A DNA stretch of 64,000 nucleotides from Larix kaempferi (Eukaryota; Streptophyta; Pinopsida; Pinales; Pinaceae), in the NCBI GenBank assembly GCA_027924585.1, contig BSBM01000179.1, forward strand, positions 15,544,501-15,608,500, written 5' to 3'. The notes under the pieces are model-generated. The model ran no database searches, had not been told where the DNA came from, and worked only from the letters and a program-made list of their open reading frames with translations. Below are positions 11,410-23,461 of this stretch, piece by piece. The position numbers and the translations under genes were made by a program. How positions within the stretch are numbered: position 1 is the first letter of the stretch; each line of letters starts with the position of its first letter.

Positions 11410-12847
11410 GAATTTAAACATTACCTTTGCATATAAAAATTGGGGCTCCCTTGTATCATTAAATCATGGGATCTGTTGTACTTATAATGAATTGCAACTG
11501 GCTGGGAAGAACCAGTTATCTATGTAAATGAAATCTGTAGTTCAAAGTAAGATATGTTAGCAAATTGATGTTTCAACCTGCAATTTTCAAAATGTTCTAA
11601 CAAAAACACAACCAAAACAGTAGAGATAGTCATATGATTGATATATTCCCATCCAAAACCAATTACTGATGATATCTATCTGATAAGGAAATCTATAATT
11701 AAACATAAATCCTTTATCATTATGCAATCATAGGAAGGCAGTTTGTGTTGAACCTTAGAACAAACTTAGAACCATTTTGGATAACCGACTTATGAATCAC
11801 CTTGACTTTATTAATAATTTATTTATGTACAAATGCATTACTGAAGAATATACACATTTCTTTCTTTTTTCGGAAACATAATGAAAATATATACATATGA
11901 ATTTTGTTGGCACAAGGCCATTGCCCTGACTTGGTGATCATATTTTTCCAATGCCATTCACAAACCTGATTTGGAAACTGAACAAGCTAGCTCGGTAAGG
12001 ATAATCCTTGTCTTTCAACTTTTGATACTGACAGCAATTACCATGGCTTGGTAACCAGAAAGTGATAATTCCAGTCCAAAATCAACTTCATGATCATGGT
12101 AGGGATGGCTTGTAATAAGACCCCCCATCCTCAAATACAATAATTGTCTTATAAAAAGAAAACAAAAATACATTCATGTGTAAATCGCAAGACACTACCA
12201 TGGCTTGGTGACCATATGCTAGTAGCGTTACTCACTGATGTTTTGCAGATCATGAGTGGACAGACCTATGATAGGATCTTCCACCTTCTAGTAATAACTG
12301 AAATTCATCTCCCTAGGTTGGTGACCAGATGTGGAGATGTCATTCCACTAAAAACCTATGAATATAATGGGATGACTTGTGATAAGACCCCCCATCTTGC
12401 AATCTACAATTATTAAGGTGAATTATTTTCAAGGTGAATAATGTGGGATCCAGAATAGATAAAGGTTGACCAGGTTATAAAGATACGCTTCCATTCACTA
12501 ATGAAACATAAGATAAGAAAACCTAATCACTTCCATAACCTCAATTAACCAAATAAGACATCTATAAAGATAGTGATTAAGGTGGGAAGGTATCAATCAA
12601 AGCTCTGCAAATTATTGACTGTTGATTTCACGAAAACAAATTTATGATATAGGATGAGTGAAATAAAACTGACATTGCAACCTGAAAACTTCAGACTATA
12701 TTAATTTTGAAACACGCTGATCAACAGCCTTTGCCACATGTGTGGACATTATTCAAAATAAATCCAGTGTACAAAAGAAAATCAAATGAAAACAAAGAAG
12801 GAAATAAATCAAACCACACTTTATGTACAAGTAAGCGAATCTTCTCA
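11410..12847. other. Gypsy-T spacer between integrase and extra ORF, with CCATGG/TTGGTGACCA repeats
   Basis: I see no gene here. A short motif recurs, ACCATGGCTTGGTNACCA or a decayed form, near 11920-11938, 12039-12057, 12196-12213 and 12314-12330. Each is itself partly palindromic. The phrase AAGACCCCCCATC occurs twice (12117 and 12383), which marks an imperfect repeat unit of about 270 bp. Such subterminal repeats are common in Tat-like elements. Confidence 0.6.
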
Positions 12848-14345
12848 TTAAACAAAGTACTTTTTGAGCAACTGGACATTCACTAGTTACGTATCTGAGA
12901 TACCTTCCAATGTCTGCAATGGGACAGTACTAGGACCAAGATTTTCTGTAACAATGAATGGTCCTAGCCATAAGCATTGGAACTTGTTGTAATCATTCTT
13001 GTCTTTGTGTTGCTTATTCCACTTTAACACTAAGTCCCCCATAGTAAACTCCCTATCAGATGAGGACTTCTCATCAAACCACCTCTTTACTAGCTGCTGG
13101 TGTTGATATAACTTGTTTTTCTACTTCTCCCTATCTTCTTCCAGCTTGAGTAACATATCAGTTCTCTGTTGGAGTGGGGAAGAATCGTCCTCTTGTATGG
13201 ATTGTGTTAACTGTAATGAAGGAATCATGAGGTTGTATGGCAAGATAGCCTCCTTACCGTAACCTAAACAGTAAGGGGAGTTTCCTATGGCTTCCTTTGG
13301 GGTGACCCAATCTTCCAAAAGAGCATTGTATAGGTGGTTGTGCCAATCTTTATGGTGAGTAGCATCTGTCTTCTTTAAGATATTAATCAATTTTTTGTTG
13401 GAAAACTCGGCTAGTCCATTCCCTTGTGGATAGTAATTGGCAGAAAACTTCATTTTTATCCCTTTTCAAGGGCATAATATGTAAGATCAAATGAGGAAAA
13501 ATAAGAGGCATTATCAAACACTAAGAATTCAGGTGCACCAAACCTAGTGACTCTTTGGATTTCAAGGAAGGATATCACTTGGTTTGTATTGGCTTTCCTG
13601 AGAGGGACTGCCTCTACCCATCTGGTAAAGTAGTATGTGGCTATCAAGATGTACTTGTGCTGCACGGAGGAAGCAGGGTTGATAGGTCCAAGAAAATCTA
13701 GTGCCCACTGTTGAAATGGAAAGTGGACCGTTACTAGCTGGAGAGGAAATGCAGGTTTTTTCTGTTTCCTAGCACACTTATGACATGCTTCACATCTTCT
13801 AGAATAAGAGTATGCATCTTTGAACAAAGTAGTCCAGTAGTAGCCTTCCCTTAGGATGTTATGTGCAGTGGTTTCTCCTAAGAAGTTCCCTCCCACAGGT
13901 CCTACATGAAATTCCTGAAGAATGTTATCAGTTTCTTCTTTTTCTAAACATCTGAGAAAAATAGCATCATAGTTCCTCCTAAGCAAAACCCCATCTATAA
14001 ATTGATATGGTGTAGCTTTTAACCTTGAAGCTCTACATTTTTTATATTCAAGGGTTTCAGGAGCAAACCCATGTGTAAGGAAGAACTTAATCTCATCATA
14101 CCATTCAGATGTTTGAGTAGTGATAACACTACTAGAACCCGTTGTTGTGCTTTCCTCTTGTTCCCACTCAATATGTTGTTGTACATGATCATTTAATTGA
14201 GCAGTGAGTAGACACAAGCCTTGGCCTTTGACAATATTTGCTGGTATGATCTCTAGATCATACTCTTGTAGAGTTGTCATCCAATGAGCTCTCTTTTCAC
14301 CTAGTTCTTTCTGAACCATAACATTTCTAATAGCTGCATAGGGGA
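12848..14345 (-). pseudogene. Gypsy-T integrase
   Basis: Joins element DNA to the host chromosome. On the minus strand the zinc-binding part shows EFHVGPVGGNF, a His-His pair and CEACHKCARKQK (about 13920-13760). The core follows with WALDFLGPINP, FDNASYF and YYPQGNGLAEFSNK; the QGNGLAE form is typical of Tat/Athila relatives. The C-terminal part (KLYQHQQLVKRWFDEK, GDLVLKWNKQ, LGPFIVTENLG) continues below 13121 to the TAA at 12848. The frame is interrupted at 13456 and around 13119. The opening residues up to LLTAQLNDHV are the tail of RNase H. Confidence 0.88.
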
Positions 14346-15600
14346 CAATCACTTTAGTTCAAGATTTCAACTAATATGGTCTAAAATGCTTGAATGATTT
14401 GTAGACCGCGTAAACTTGTTTATCAATGTGGGAGTAGTTGAGTTCAACCCCTTTGAACATGGAACTCATAAATTAAATAGGAATTTAAATTTCATATGGA
14501 TGCTTCTCTGTAAGAACAGCTGCATCAGAGAAATCAATAGCAAAAGTGTATAAAATAAAGTCTTTGTTGAATTCAGGAGACATCAGAGCGAGAGCTTCTG
14601 CAATGGCCTTCTAGATTTCAACAAAGGAATTTACTTTTTCATCAGACCACTTACATTGGGAATCTTTTTTAATCATTTTCTACAGTGGTTTGACAATTTG
14701 AGCAAAATTCAGAACAAATCTACGAACAAAATCTATCCTACCTAGAAAAGATTGCATGGCTTTACATGAACTGGGGAGGTCGATCTTCGCAATGGATTCT
14801 ATGCATTTTGGATCAATGATCATGCATTCTTTTGAAACAATAAAACCCAACAACTACCTTTAGTAATTGCAAAGATTGATTTCTTGGGGTTCAGTGAAGT
14901 TCTGTACATCCTACAGCGTTCAAACACCTATTTCAGAGCAGACAGATGTCCATGTTGGTTTTTAGAATAAATATTGATATCATCTAAATAAACAACAACT
15001 GAATTATGCATTAAACCTCTGAAAGTTATATCCACGGCTCTCTGGAATGTGGCATGTACATTTATCAACCCAAAAGGCATTTTCCTGTAGGAAAAGGTGC
15101 CCCAAGGTGTTCTAATAGCTATTTTCAGTTGATTAGCAAGGGAAAATAGGACTTGGTTATATCCTGATAAGCCATCAAGGAGAGAAAACATCTCAACTCC
15201 TACTAGCTTTTGTAAAATCTGTTGCATGGGAGGAACATGGTAATTTTCCTTTTCAAAAGCTTTGTTTAAGTTCATGAAATCAACACACAGTTTGATTTCC
15301 CCATTCTTCTTTCGAACAGGTACCAAGTTTGCAATCCACTATGTATGTCTGATAAGAAATTCTTTTATTGCTACTAGTAGTTTCTCAAGCTCCTTTTTGA
15401 CAGAAGGTTCAAGGCTGGGGTTCATTTTCCTTAAATTTTGTTGATAGGGTTTAACTCCGGGTTTCATAGGTATGTTATGGTGCATGACATTGGTTTCAAA
15501 GGCTTTGAATTCATCATAAGTCCAGGAAATTACATCTTTGAACTCTTTACATAGTTTGATGAAAGCACTCTTCTCTTCAGGAGAGCAGTCAACCACTAGA
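14340..15600 (-). pseudogene. Gypsy-T reverse transcriptase and RNase H
   Basis: The RT part starts near the segment SAFIKLCKEFKDVISWTYDE and shows VPVRKKNGEIKLCVDFMNLN, the block SLLDGLSGYNQV, GTFSYRKMPFGL and the catalytic VYLDD at 14979-14990. One TAG lies before VPVRKKNGE. Below 14928 the frame is open only in pieces: NPKKSIFAITKG, FVRRFVLNFAQI-like and FILYTFAIDFS-like stretches, which mark the thumb and the ordinary gypsy RNase H. The copy is clearly dead. Confidence 0.88.
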
Positions 15601-15954
15601 TTTATTAACCGATGGTTTTGTTTAGTTCCTAGGTTGACAGGCTCATAATTGAGGGAAGAACTTTGAGTTTTATAGTTTGTCTTATGCTTGAACTTATCTT
15701 GCAGATAATAATACTTTTCCAGGTTGATAACTGACTTAGGAATCAAATTGGAAGGGTAACTAAGATCAGGAAAATACTTCTCATGCTCAACTTCATCTAT
15801 TGCCACATCCTGAAACGTGTCCTGGGCTGTGAGAAAATCTAATATTTGTTGATCATCATCGAATACTTTCCAATTAGTCACATTATCAGGAATAGAAGGT
15901 CTGTACATAAGTTCAATTGAAAAAGTGTTAGGGGACCAACCTTCAGGAGGTATC

Positions 15955-16345
15955 AACCTGGATGCAGTATTGGCTAACAGGTCTACATCAAAATTCAGGG
16001 ACCTTGGGACTGACTTAATATTAAATGAAGAAAAAGAATTAGTTAAGTCCCTTACCAATTTCTGATAGTTAATCAAACAAGGAGATAAACAATGGATTTT
16101 ATTTCTCACTTGTTTCACTATAATCTCAAAATATCCATAACATTCAATTACCTGAACCCCATGTCAATTTCCTTCCTGAGTCCCTGGACTAGGGCCTCAT
16201 ACTTAGCAATGTTATTGGTGCATTCAAACTCAAGCCTACAGGAAATCATTGTTTTGGTTCATTTTGTATCAATTAAGACACAACCTGCACCAGCTCCATC
16301 TTCAAATATAGATCCATCAAAAAATAGAGTCCATGCATTCAAATC
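15955..16345 (-). pseudogene. Additional RNase H domain between protease and RT (aRNH-like)
   Basis: Read on the minus strand, WTLFFDGS followed by DGAGAGCVL, then RLEFECTNNIAKYEALVQGL, then QVRNKIHCLSP and DVDLLANTASRLIPPE form a second RNase H fold upstream of RT. The first Asp (FDGS) is kept. In the family motif TNNxAEYEAL the first Glu is catalytic, and here it is Lys (AAG), a G-to-A change. Two stops break the middle. An extra plant/archaeal-type RNase H marks Tat elements. Its order here, PR-aRNH-RT, is seen directly. Confidence 0.78.
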
Positions 16346-16589
16346 TATCCTAAAATTAGTATTTACATTGTATACATTATTTACAACAGAACCTGAGAAC
16401 GGTACAGTAGTAAGATTAACAATTTGGGACTAGTTATGTGCATTCTCAGTGGGTGACAAATCCGTAGGTAGATCCCTAAAGAATGTATCAAAAGTGTAAT
16501 GTTCCACATGGGAGCTAAAGCATGCAATAGTCTCACTAGGTCATTTAAGTCTGTGACAATTTGTTTGATGTAAGGTTCCCTGTTGATTT

Positions 16590-18858
16590 TGATTCAGTTT
16601 AGTCTTCCATTGTAAGGAAGCCAAAAGTGGGACCAGTCGGTAGCGAATTATCCTTTGAGCTTCTCTGACCAATCCCTGCTCAACCACATTCCATACATTT
16701 CAGGGATATCAGCCACAATAATATCCACAGTCTGGTGGATTCTAGGGTCAATAGATAGTGTTAACAAGACATTTTTCAGTTCTCCCACTACCTTAACTTT
16801 GGATCTATCAAGTTGAACAACTTGAGTAGGGAAGGGCTCCCAAGAGGCATTCAAATTTTTGCAGACAGATAGAGGCATGACATTGGATGAAGCCCCTGAA
16901 TCTATCATACAATTATGGACATTTATATTGAAAACTTCGAAAGTAAGCAAGAAAGGAGGTGTTTTCTTGCTACATGGTTTCTAATTTACATGTTTAGTGT
17001 ATGTCTCTAGATTGTTGTTCTGAGCCTCCCTGGGTTTGTTGACAATCATGATTTTGGGAAGACTGTCTCTCATGGCAGGGACTTTCAGCAGTTCAAAAAG
17101 AGAAATGTCGGCTTTCACTATTTTCAAGTCATCAATCAAACTGTATTCTATTTCAGGAATGAGAGTGTCCTTGTGTGCTAATGTTTTACCTATGCTCGAT
17201 GTGGGTGTTGAAGTGGAGGGTTCCTGTGCAGGCTGTCCTTTCCTGCTTGTATTATAGGGGTGTTGGATATTGAAGACATCCTCAAACTCATCTTCCTCCT
17301 CAACCATGGGAAGTTCCGAGAAGAAGTTGATAGTGTTTATCTGCTGATCTTCTACTTCATTTGGTGATTTAGGATCTTGATTCTCTTGTGGGTTTTCATC
17401 TAGATGATCAGGAGAATTATGTGATTCTGAAACCAAAGGCTTAAAGATAGAAATAATTTCTTTTGAGTTCAATCCTTCATCAGGATTAGGTGGGACTTGG
17501 TTTTGTGGAGGTTGATAAGGTCTTCTGAAAAGTTGTCTATTGAATCCCTTGTTATTGTTTTGGTTTTCTGTGTTGGTCTTTTTTAGGTCTACCATTTCAT
17601 TGGAAATATTTTGAAGCAATTTCTTCATATGGTTCATTTCAAAAGGGTCCTTATTCTGCACAACGGGTTTTGGAGGATTATCTGGTTTCTTGCGAGAGGT
17701 TGAAGGTTGTTCTGATGAAGCATCAGGGTTATCTTTCAAGCAAAATATATCTTTTTCAACCTGGATAACCTCATCAAAGGCCTCCTACAAGTTATCTTTT
17801 CGTGCTCTTTTTACCCACATAACAATGGGAACAGGTAAACCTTTAACATAATAAGCAACTAGAAGCTCTTCTACAGGAAGAACAGTGGTAGGGATTCTAT
17901 TTTTCAAGTACAAAAATATTTGGTTGTAATATTTAACTCCTTCCTTGCCTCTGATTTTCATTGAAGACAAATCTATGACCAAGTCCTTTGGAGTTTTGTC
18001 ATCTCCAAAATTCTGGATGAACATTTTTTCAAAGTTATCCCATGAAGGGATGGATCTCGCTTCTATGGAAAAGTACCTAGTGGATGCTTTTCCCTGGAAG
18101 GTGTAAGGAAACAATCTACAAGCTACATCTTCATGAATGAGATTCCTAAGTCTTATGGCCTGCATAAAAGTTTTAATATGATCAAGTGCAGGTAATTTCT
18201 CATAAGGGTCAAACTTAGGAAGCCACTTTCCAGGGTTCTTAGGGAGTTTGTGTTGTTATCCAACTATAAATACAGCATCTTGGTCTAGCCGGGGTCTATT
18301 TCCACCTTCTGCCATGGGTATATCCTCTGAGGAAGAAATGGAGGATGACTCACTATCCGATGACTCTTCAGATGAGGATGAGGAAGATGGAGGTATTGGT
18401 GGTGGTACACCTTTTGCAACATTGGGATGATCTAGTTGTGTCTCTTGAAATAATAAATCAAGGGTAAAATCAGGGGACTCTTGGTGGATAGATGAATCGT
18501 GGTGTTCAGTATTTTGGTCACCTGAATTTTGATTATCTTGATTATTAGTCTTCGGATTGTATTTCTAGTGATGTTGAATTGTTGCTAGTCCGATATTATG
18601 CTCTTCTGCGATTCTTTGTTGTAACCTAGCAACACTATCAGAATAACCTTTCAATAAATGTTCAAGTGTGAGGGGTCCCCTAGTGGGTGATATAAAAACA
18701 ATATCGTCCCTTCTAGTTTCATGCTCTATCAAAGGGGTGACAGGAATCATGGTTGGCTGTTGTGCTGGTTGTTCTATAGATGTTGATACCTGCGTGTGAC
18801 TATGAGTAACAACTGGTGATCTTGTTGGAGGAGGTCTATTAGTATTCTGTTTAGGCAT
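16590..18858 (-). pseudogene. Gypsy-T gag and protease
   Basis: Structural protein and aspartic protease in a single minus-strand frame from ATG 18858 (MPKQNTNRPPPTRS), 14 bases downstream of the PBS. The first 200 codons are Ser/Glu-rich. The gag domain follows (KLPKNPGKWLPKFDPYEKLP, TFMQAIRLRNL, FQGKASTRYFSI, FGDDKTP; 18240-17785), then a Pro/Asn-rich linker (17739-16981), then protease with MIDSGASSNVMPL at about 16890 and MYGMWLSRDWSEKL. In-frame stops are TAG 18565, TAA 18256, TAG 17785, TAG 16981 and TAA 16648. The 16981 TAG lies just before the protease. No CCHC knuckle is visible, as in some Tat relatives. Confidence 0.85.
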
Positions 18859-18871
18859 ATCTTGCTTCTGG

Positions 18872-18888
18872 CCCTCCTTCTAGCGCCA
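18872..18888 (-). other. Primer binding site of Gypsy-T
   Basis: Minus-strand TGGCGCTAGAAGGAGGG, two bases inside the LTR edge. TGGCGC-type sites occur in Tat and Athila relatives. I do not assign the tRNA. Confidence 0.8.
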
Positions 18889-18890
18889 TT

Positions 18891-20929
18891 TGTTGAAGCC
18901 CCGGTTAGGAAGGTTGTTGGAATGTTGTTCAAGGCTAGCAACAAAGGGTGAAAACCCAATATGAAAGGCTTCAAAAAGCTCCGCGCAAGAGCAGTTTTAT
19001 CCCCAGATTGTTTGGTGTAGTTAACTCCCATGTATATAAAGGCCTTCACTGGCACTGATGGGGTTTGATACTAAAAGAATCTGTCTTCCTGTGAGGGAAG
19101 ATCAAAGTGTTCTAACTCTAGAAAGGAAACTAAATTAAAAGAAATCTAATCTAAGTTAGATCTAATCTAAACAAAGTGCTTTGTTGATATGCAATATATC
19201 TTGATCTAAAAATTTAATAAGCCTTATCACCATTTTAACAGAAATGTGAAAATGGATCTTTACTCACTAGCTTAAAATATAACCAGGTAATGAAAAATTA
19301 ATCATGGTAATTTAAGGATTAGGCATATCCAAGATTATCCTATAGTCGGAATGCTAATTGAAAAATTAACATGAATTTATTAATGTTTGTTAATAATTTG
19401 CAGAAATAGATAAATGTTTTAAATAAATAAATTCACTTAAAACATAAAGGACACACATATCATCAATTAAGACAAATCCAAACTGTAGATCAATGTACGG
19501 ATTGTTGATTGCAAAAATTAAACAGTGTTAATTGATAAACTAAAGTGAAAATCAACATTCATCAAACAAATTTGATAAATTGACAAAAGAGAAATTAAGA
19601 GAAAACTAACTGTATTAGCTCAAAATTGCAAGAAATTACAATCTCTTCATTAATCAAAGTATCTCCAGTCTTTTGCATATTTTTCCTCCCCCCCCCTCCA
19701 CAAGACCTCTATCCTTTTAAATAATAATTACAAAATAGTTACAAAGGATAGACTTCCCATAAAACAGGGATTACAAAATCAACTAATCTAAGAATAACCA
19801 AGGGCACTTTTCCACTTGTTCCAAACTTCTAGCAACTCATCAATATCTGGATAGTTAGTTAATTGAAGCCCCAACTGGGCATCAAACATAAAAAACTCCA
19901 TCTCATTCTTTGCTAACTTATTCCAAATGCGTAGGAAAATATGGATCTTTCCTTCCAAGATGGTAGGTTTCCTGATGAACTTGTCAACCTCTGAAATCCC
20001 TATGTGCTCAAGCTTTTGAATCTAATCTTTGACCTTTTCACATCTTCCATCAACCTGTTCAATCATTAGTTTCAGTGGACAAGCCTTCTCAATGAGATCC
20101 ATAGTAGAAAATTGTAACATAACCATGATATTATCTACACCATAACATATTCTCCCACAAATGGCTTATTCCTTCTTGATTGTGTCATGAACCATGTAAG
20201 AAACATTGTGCCAGGCATTCAAAGATGTTCTGATTCTTCTCAATTTGAAACTATCTAGAACTGGGATGTCTTCTGGTCTGTCTTTGATATACCTTTTCCA
20301 ATCAACAATGTCATCATAAGCTTTGGAGGCCTGTTGTTTTTTGTCAATGTGTTGTTCAATAATTGTCGACATTCGCTCAAAAGTACTATGAGTTTCTTGA
20401 ATTCCATTCAGGCAACTGAATAACTCATCTAATAGTTTATGATGGTCTTCATTTACTTGATTAGCCAAATCCCTTAAATCTTGTTGAGAAAACGTAGAGA
20501 AAGGAGTGGTTGCACTTGCAGTTGCATCCCTCAGTTGTTGTTCCAATATCTCTATCTTCTCCATATTTGCAGTGTTTAGGATCTGTGCATCCTGCAGTTC
20601 ATCTTGAAGATAAGTATTCTGTTCATGCAGCTCTTTGAGGTGATTTTCATGCTGACTTATTAATTCATGAATCTAAGATTCATGTTCCTCATTAACCTTG
20701 GTGAGCTTCTCTTGAAGCTTCTTTAACTCTTCCTTTTTCATGTCAATTTATTTATTCAATGAGGTCACTGAATCGATGTTGGCTCCTTCAAATGCTCCCA
20801 TAGCTACAGCAGTATCCAATGCTTCCTGTTGGATATCATCAAATCGTTTGGTCCAAATAACTTGATTAGGAAAAGGTTCGTGCAACACACTTTGATCTCT
20901 CATTCTCTTGTTACCTTTCTTCACCACTG
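18891..20929 (-). repeat. 5' LTR of Gypsy-T (about 2039 bp)
   Basis: Pairs with 5983-7940. The inner edge is TGTTGAAGCC next to the PBS; the outer edge is where similarity stops (about 20923-20929). It carries its own copy of the end of the extra ORF (20929 down to TAG 19788-19790). The coiled-coil part is open over 20564-20166, and its later stops sit at positions different from those in the 3' LTR. The TAA at 20748 is shared with 7828 in the other LTR, so it predates insertion. The TATA-like box is at about 19714-19722. Confidence 0.87.
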
Positions 20930-22809
20930 AATTATGGTTTTTCCATATCATCAATCAAAGTAAAAAGTATAATATGCATAAACCCATGATTACTCAAACC
21001 TATAACTTCATGAATGATCATAATTAATCATACAAAAGTATACTTGTATGAGATCCTAACACAAAGTAGGATTCTAACTTGATATAGGAAAACATACATG
21101 GATTATCATGCTTGTCTAACACACCCAAACAATGTCTTCTTTGTTCTCTTAGAGACCTTGTGTTAGCAACCTGCATATAATTGTAGAACCAAGTTATACA
21201 TGCCTCGTAAGTGGAGCTTGTATGTGATCCATGACTATAGATGAGTCTTTGTCTTCATGTCACCATGGTCATATGTTCTTGATCTAGAACTTGATTTGTC
21301 TTTCTTGGTGTACCCTTCATGTAAGTGGACAACATCATCCTCATACAACAACATAGTGTATTAGTGCAATCATAAGTGTCATACCCCTAATCAATGAATG
21401 TACTCACATGCATTCATACTTTTACTAGGGTGATCAGACAAGTCTAAAAATTAATCAAGATTGTACTAACCTCTATGAAGACAAACATATCATAAACTTA
21501 ATCACAAATAGATTTCAAAACATACATTTATCTCTTCAAGTCATACCTATCGGGATTACTTGTAGACTTCTTATGTAAGGCAATAGCCTGATCTCCGTCT
21601 GGAACTGGAACTTCTTCACTTATGCAAGTGTCCAATTCATTCTCTTCTAGGATTAACCGAATCCACTTTGATTTGCTGAAACTGGATCTCGACATGGATT
21701 AGGGTTTGTTAGAGAAACCCTAAAAATTCAAACTTTGAATTTCAAACTTCTGATTGGATGAAAAGATGCACCTTGCTGAGTTGATCAAGATGGTATACTT
21801 CAATTTTTAAATCTCCAAAATTTGATCCCTCACAAATTTCCTTTGAAACTTTCAGATCTTCTAGTCAAAATCCTGAACTAGGGTTTGATAATGCTCGTGG
21901 TTCTGCCTAGCCAAAAGGATCGATCCTGTTCTCTAAACTTCAATTTTTCTAAGGAGCATCCAGCCATGGTCACAGATTCCAAAAATTTCAACTTTTGCAG
22001 AAACCCTAATTTTCCACCTTTCTTATCAAGATCCCAAACTAGGGTTTGATAATGCCGGGGTTTCTACCCAACCAAAAAATTTGAACTTGGTCTCTAAATT
22101 TTGATTTTGCTGAGGAGAGTAATCCTATGCTAATATCACTCCAAAATTCCACTTCTGTAAAAATCCCTAATTTCCCGTTCCAGTGACAAGCCAAAAATGA
22201 GAATGCTCATAATCCAATTCTATTTCACAGAAATATGTGCCTTATTGTTTCTGGTGCATCTCTGAAATTTCAGATCCACAAGGTCTGAAACTTCGGCCTA
22301 TGATAGCCTGACCTACAATATTTCCAACCCCATAGATTTGACCTCAAATGGATTCTCAGAGAGAGAGATATACCAAATGTCGCAATGTGACCTGTTTATG
22401 GGATTAAACAGTGTAGTGAAATTGTACGGAGTGCCACATGCCACTGTTTCAAATTTGGCCTTTGAAACCTAGAATTGTGAAACTTCAGTTTGTTCTCTTA
22501 CTTTAATTTTTTACGGAATTCCATTTGGATATTCCTAGCCCAAGATATGACCTTTTTTACTAGGTCACCTGTTTAGGACTGCATTCTAGAAGAGGAAGAA
22601 AGCCCAACTTGTACGGATCATATCTCACAAAGTACAATGAATCTGAGGCTGTCCTTTGGATACAAGGTACATGGACATTGCATCTTCGACCTGTAGAAGT
22701 TTTAGAAAGTGCCACGTTGACTAGTTTTTACTATACCAAGCCGTAGCTTCCAATTTGTCGCAAGTGCAACAAGTGTCATAAATGCCATACCATGCCTTCC
22801 TTCAGGCTA

Positions 22810-22821
22810 GCTTTGATACCA
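22810..22821 (-). other. Primer binding site of Copia-C
   Basis: Minus-strand TGGTATCAAAGC, one base from the standard initiator-tRNA-Met site TGGTATCAGAGC, directly inside the LTR edge at 22822. Confidence 0.82.
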
Positions 22822-23461
22822 TGTTATTTTTTCATCATTTAATTCAATATGATCTAGGATCTTAACTGAGAGAACAACATGTACAGCGTATCAAACATAA
22901 GAGACAAGAGACAAGAGACACAAAGCATTTCACCAGGGAAAACCAAGAAGGTGAAAACCCCGCAACTTCCTGAGAGATAGAATGAGCATAAATACAAAGA
23001 TCACCAAGATGAATCCCCAAAACAAGAAATAGTCTCCTAGCAACTGCTCCTCCTCCACTTGTGTGCATTCCTCCTCTTTCTCACTAATGTGAAGAGAGTG
23101 AGTGAGTGAATATGTCAAATGAGAGAGTCACACTCTCTATTTATACTTTTACTTTCACTTGACCTTTACTCAACTAGGTCGGCCCCAACTTAACCACTTA
23201 ACATAATGTTGACTAGGCCGACCCAACTAGGGTGGTCTAATAACCCTTTAACCCACATGACTCATACAGGGCCGACACCATCAAGGTGGTCTAATAACCC
23301 ATCAAGTATAAGTTATGACACTTACAATATAACTTGCGACACTTGAAAGTACAACTGACAACACTTCCAATCGAAGGAATAATACATCTTTGTTGGGGAT
23401 ACAATAAAGTACAAATACAATATACAAGTGAATATATTCCGAAGTTACAAATACATCAACA
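22822..23461 (-). repeat. 5' LTR of Copia-C (640 bp)
   Basis: Plus-strand edges are TGTTATTTTT and ACATCAACA. It contains two copies of the phrase GGTGGTCTAATAACCC and, on the minus strand, a TATAAATAGAG promoter box near 23140. It is related to the 689-bp Copia-F LTRs but shorter. The base after 23461 is flanking DNA. Confidence 0.85.

Larger units (their letters stand above)
5983..20929 (-). mobile_element. Gypsy-T, Tat-like Ty3/gypsy retrotransposon with an extra ORF
   Basis: A 14.9-kb minus-strand element bounded by two related LTRs (18891-20929 is 5', 5983-7940 is 3'). In transcription order it has a PBS (18872-18888), gag and protease in one frame (18858-16590), an RNase H-like domain before RT (16345-15955), RT with RNase H (15600-14340), integrase (14345-12848), a 2.3-kb repeat-rich spacer, and a long extra ORF (10526-6865) ending inside the 3' LTR. 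An additional RNase H is a hallmark of the Tat lineage, and its place before RT fits some Tat clades. No 5-bp target duplication is found at the two ends, and the flanks belong to different Copia elements. Confidence 0.9.
20930..23461 (-). mobile_element. Copia-C, 5' end of a minus-strand Copia (LTR, PBS, leader)
   Basis: On the minus strand: LTR 23461-22822, PBS 22821-22810, then an untranslated leader of about 1.9 kb that ends at Gypsy-T. LTR and leader are clearly related to those of Copia-F (47695-48383 and 45775-47682), and part of the leader to that of Copia-E (36733-37100). No gag or pol remains. Within the leader a unit of about 160 bp is duplicated (the phrase AACTAGGGTTTGATAATGC near 21875 and 22036). 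Confidence 0.83.
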
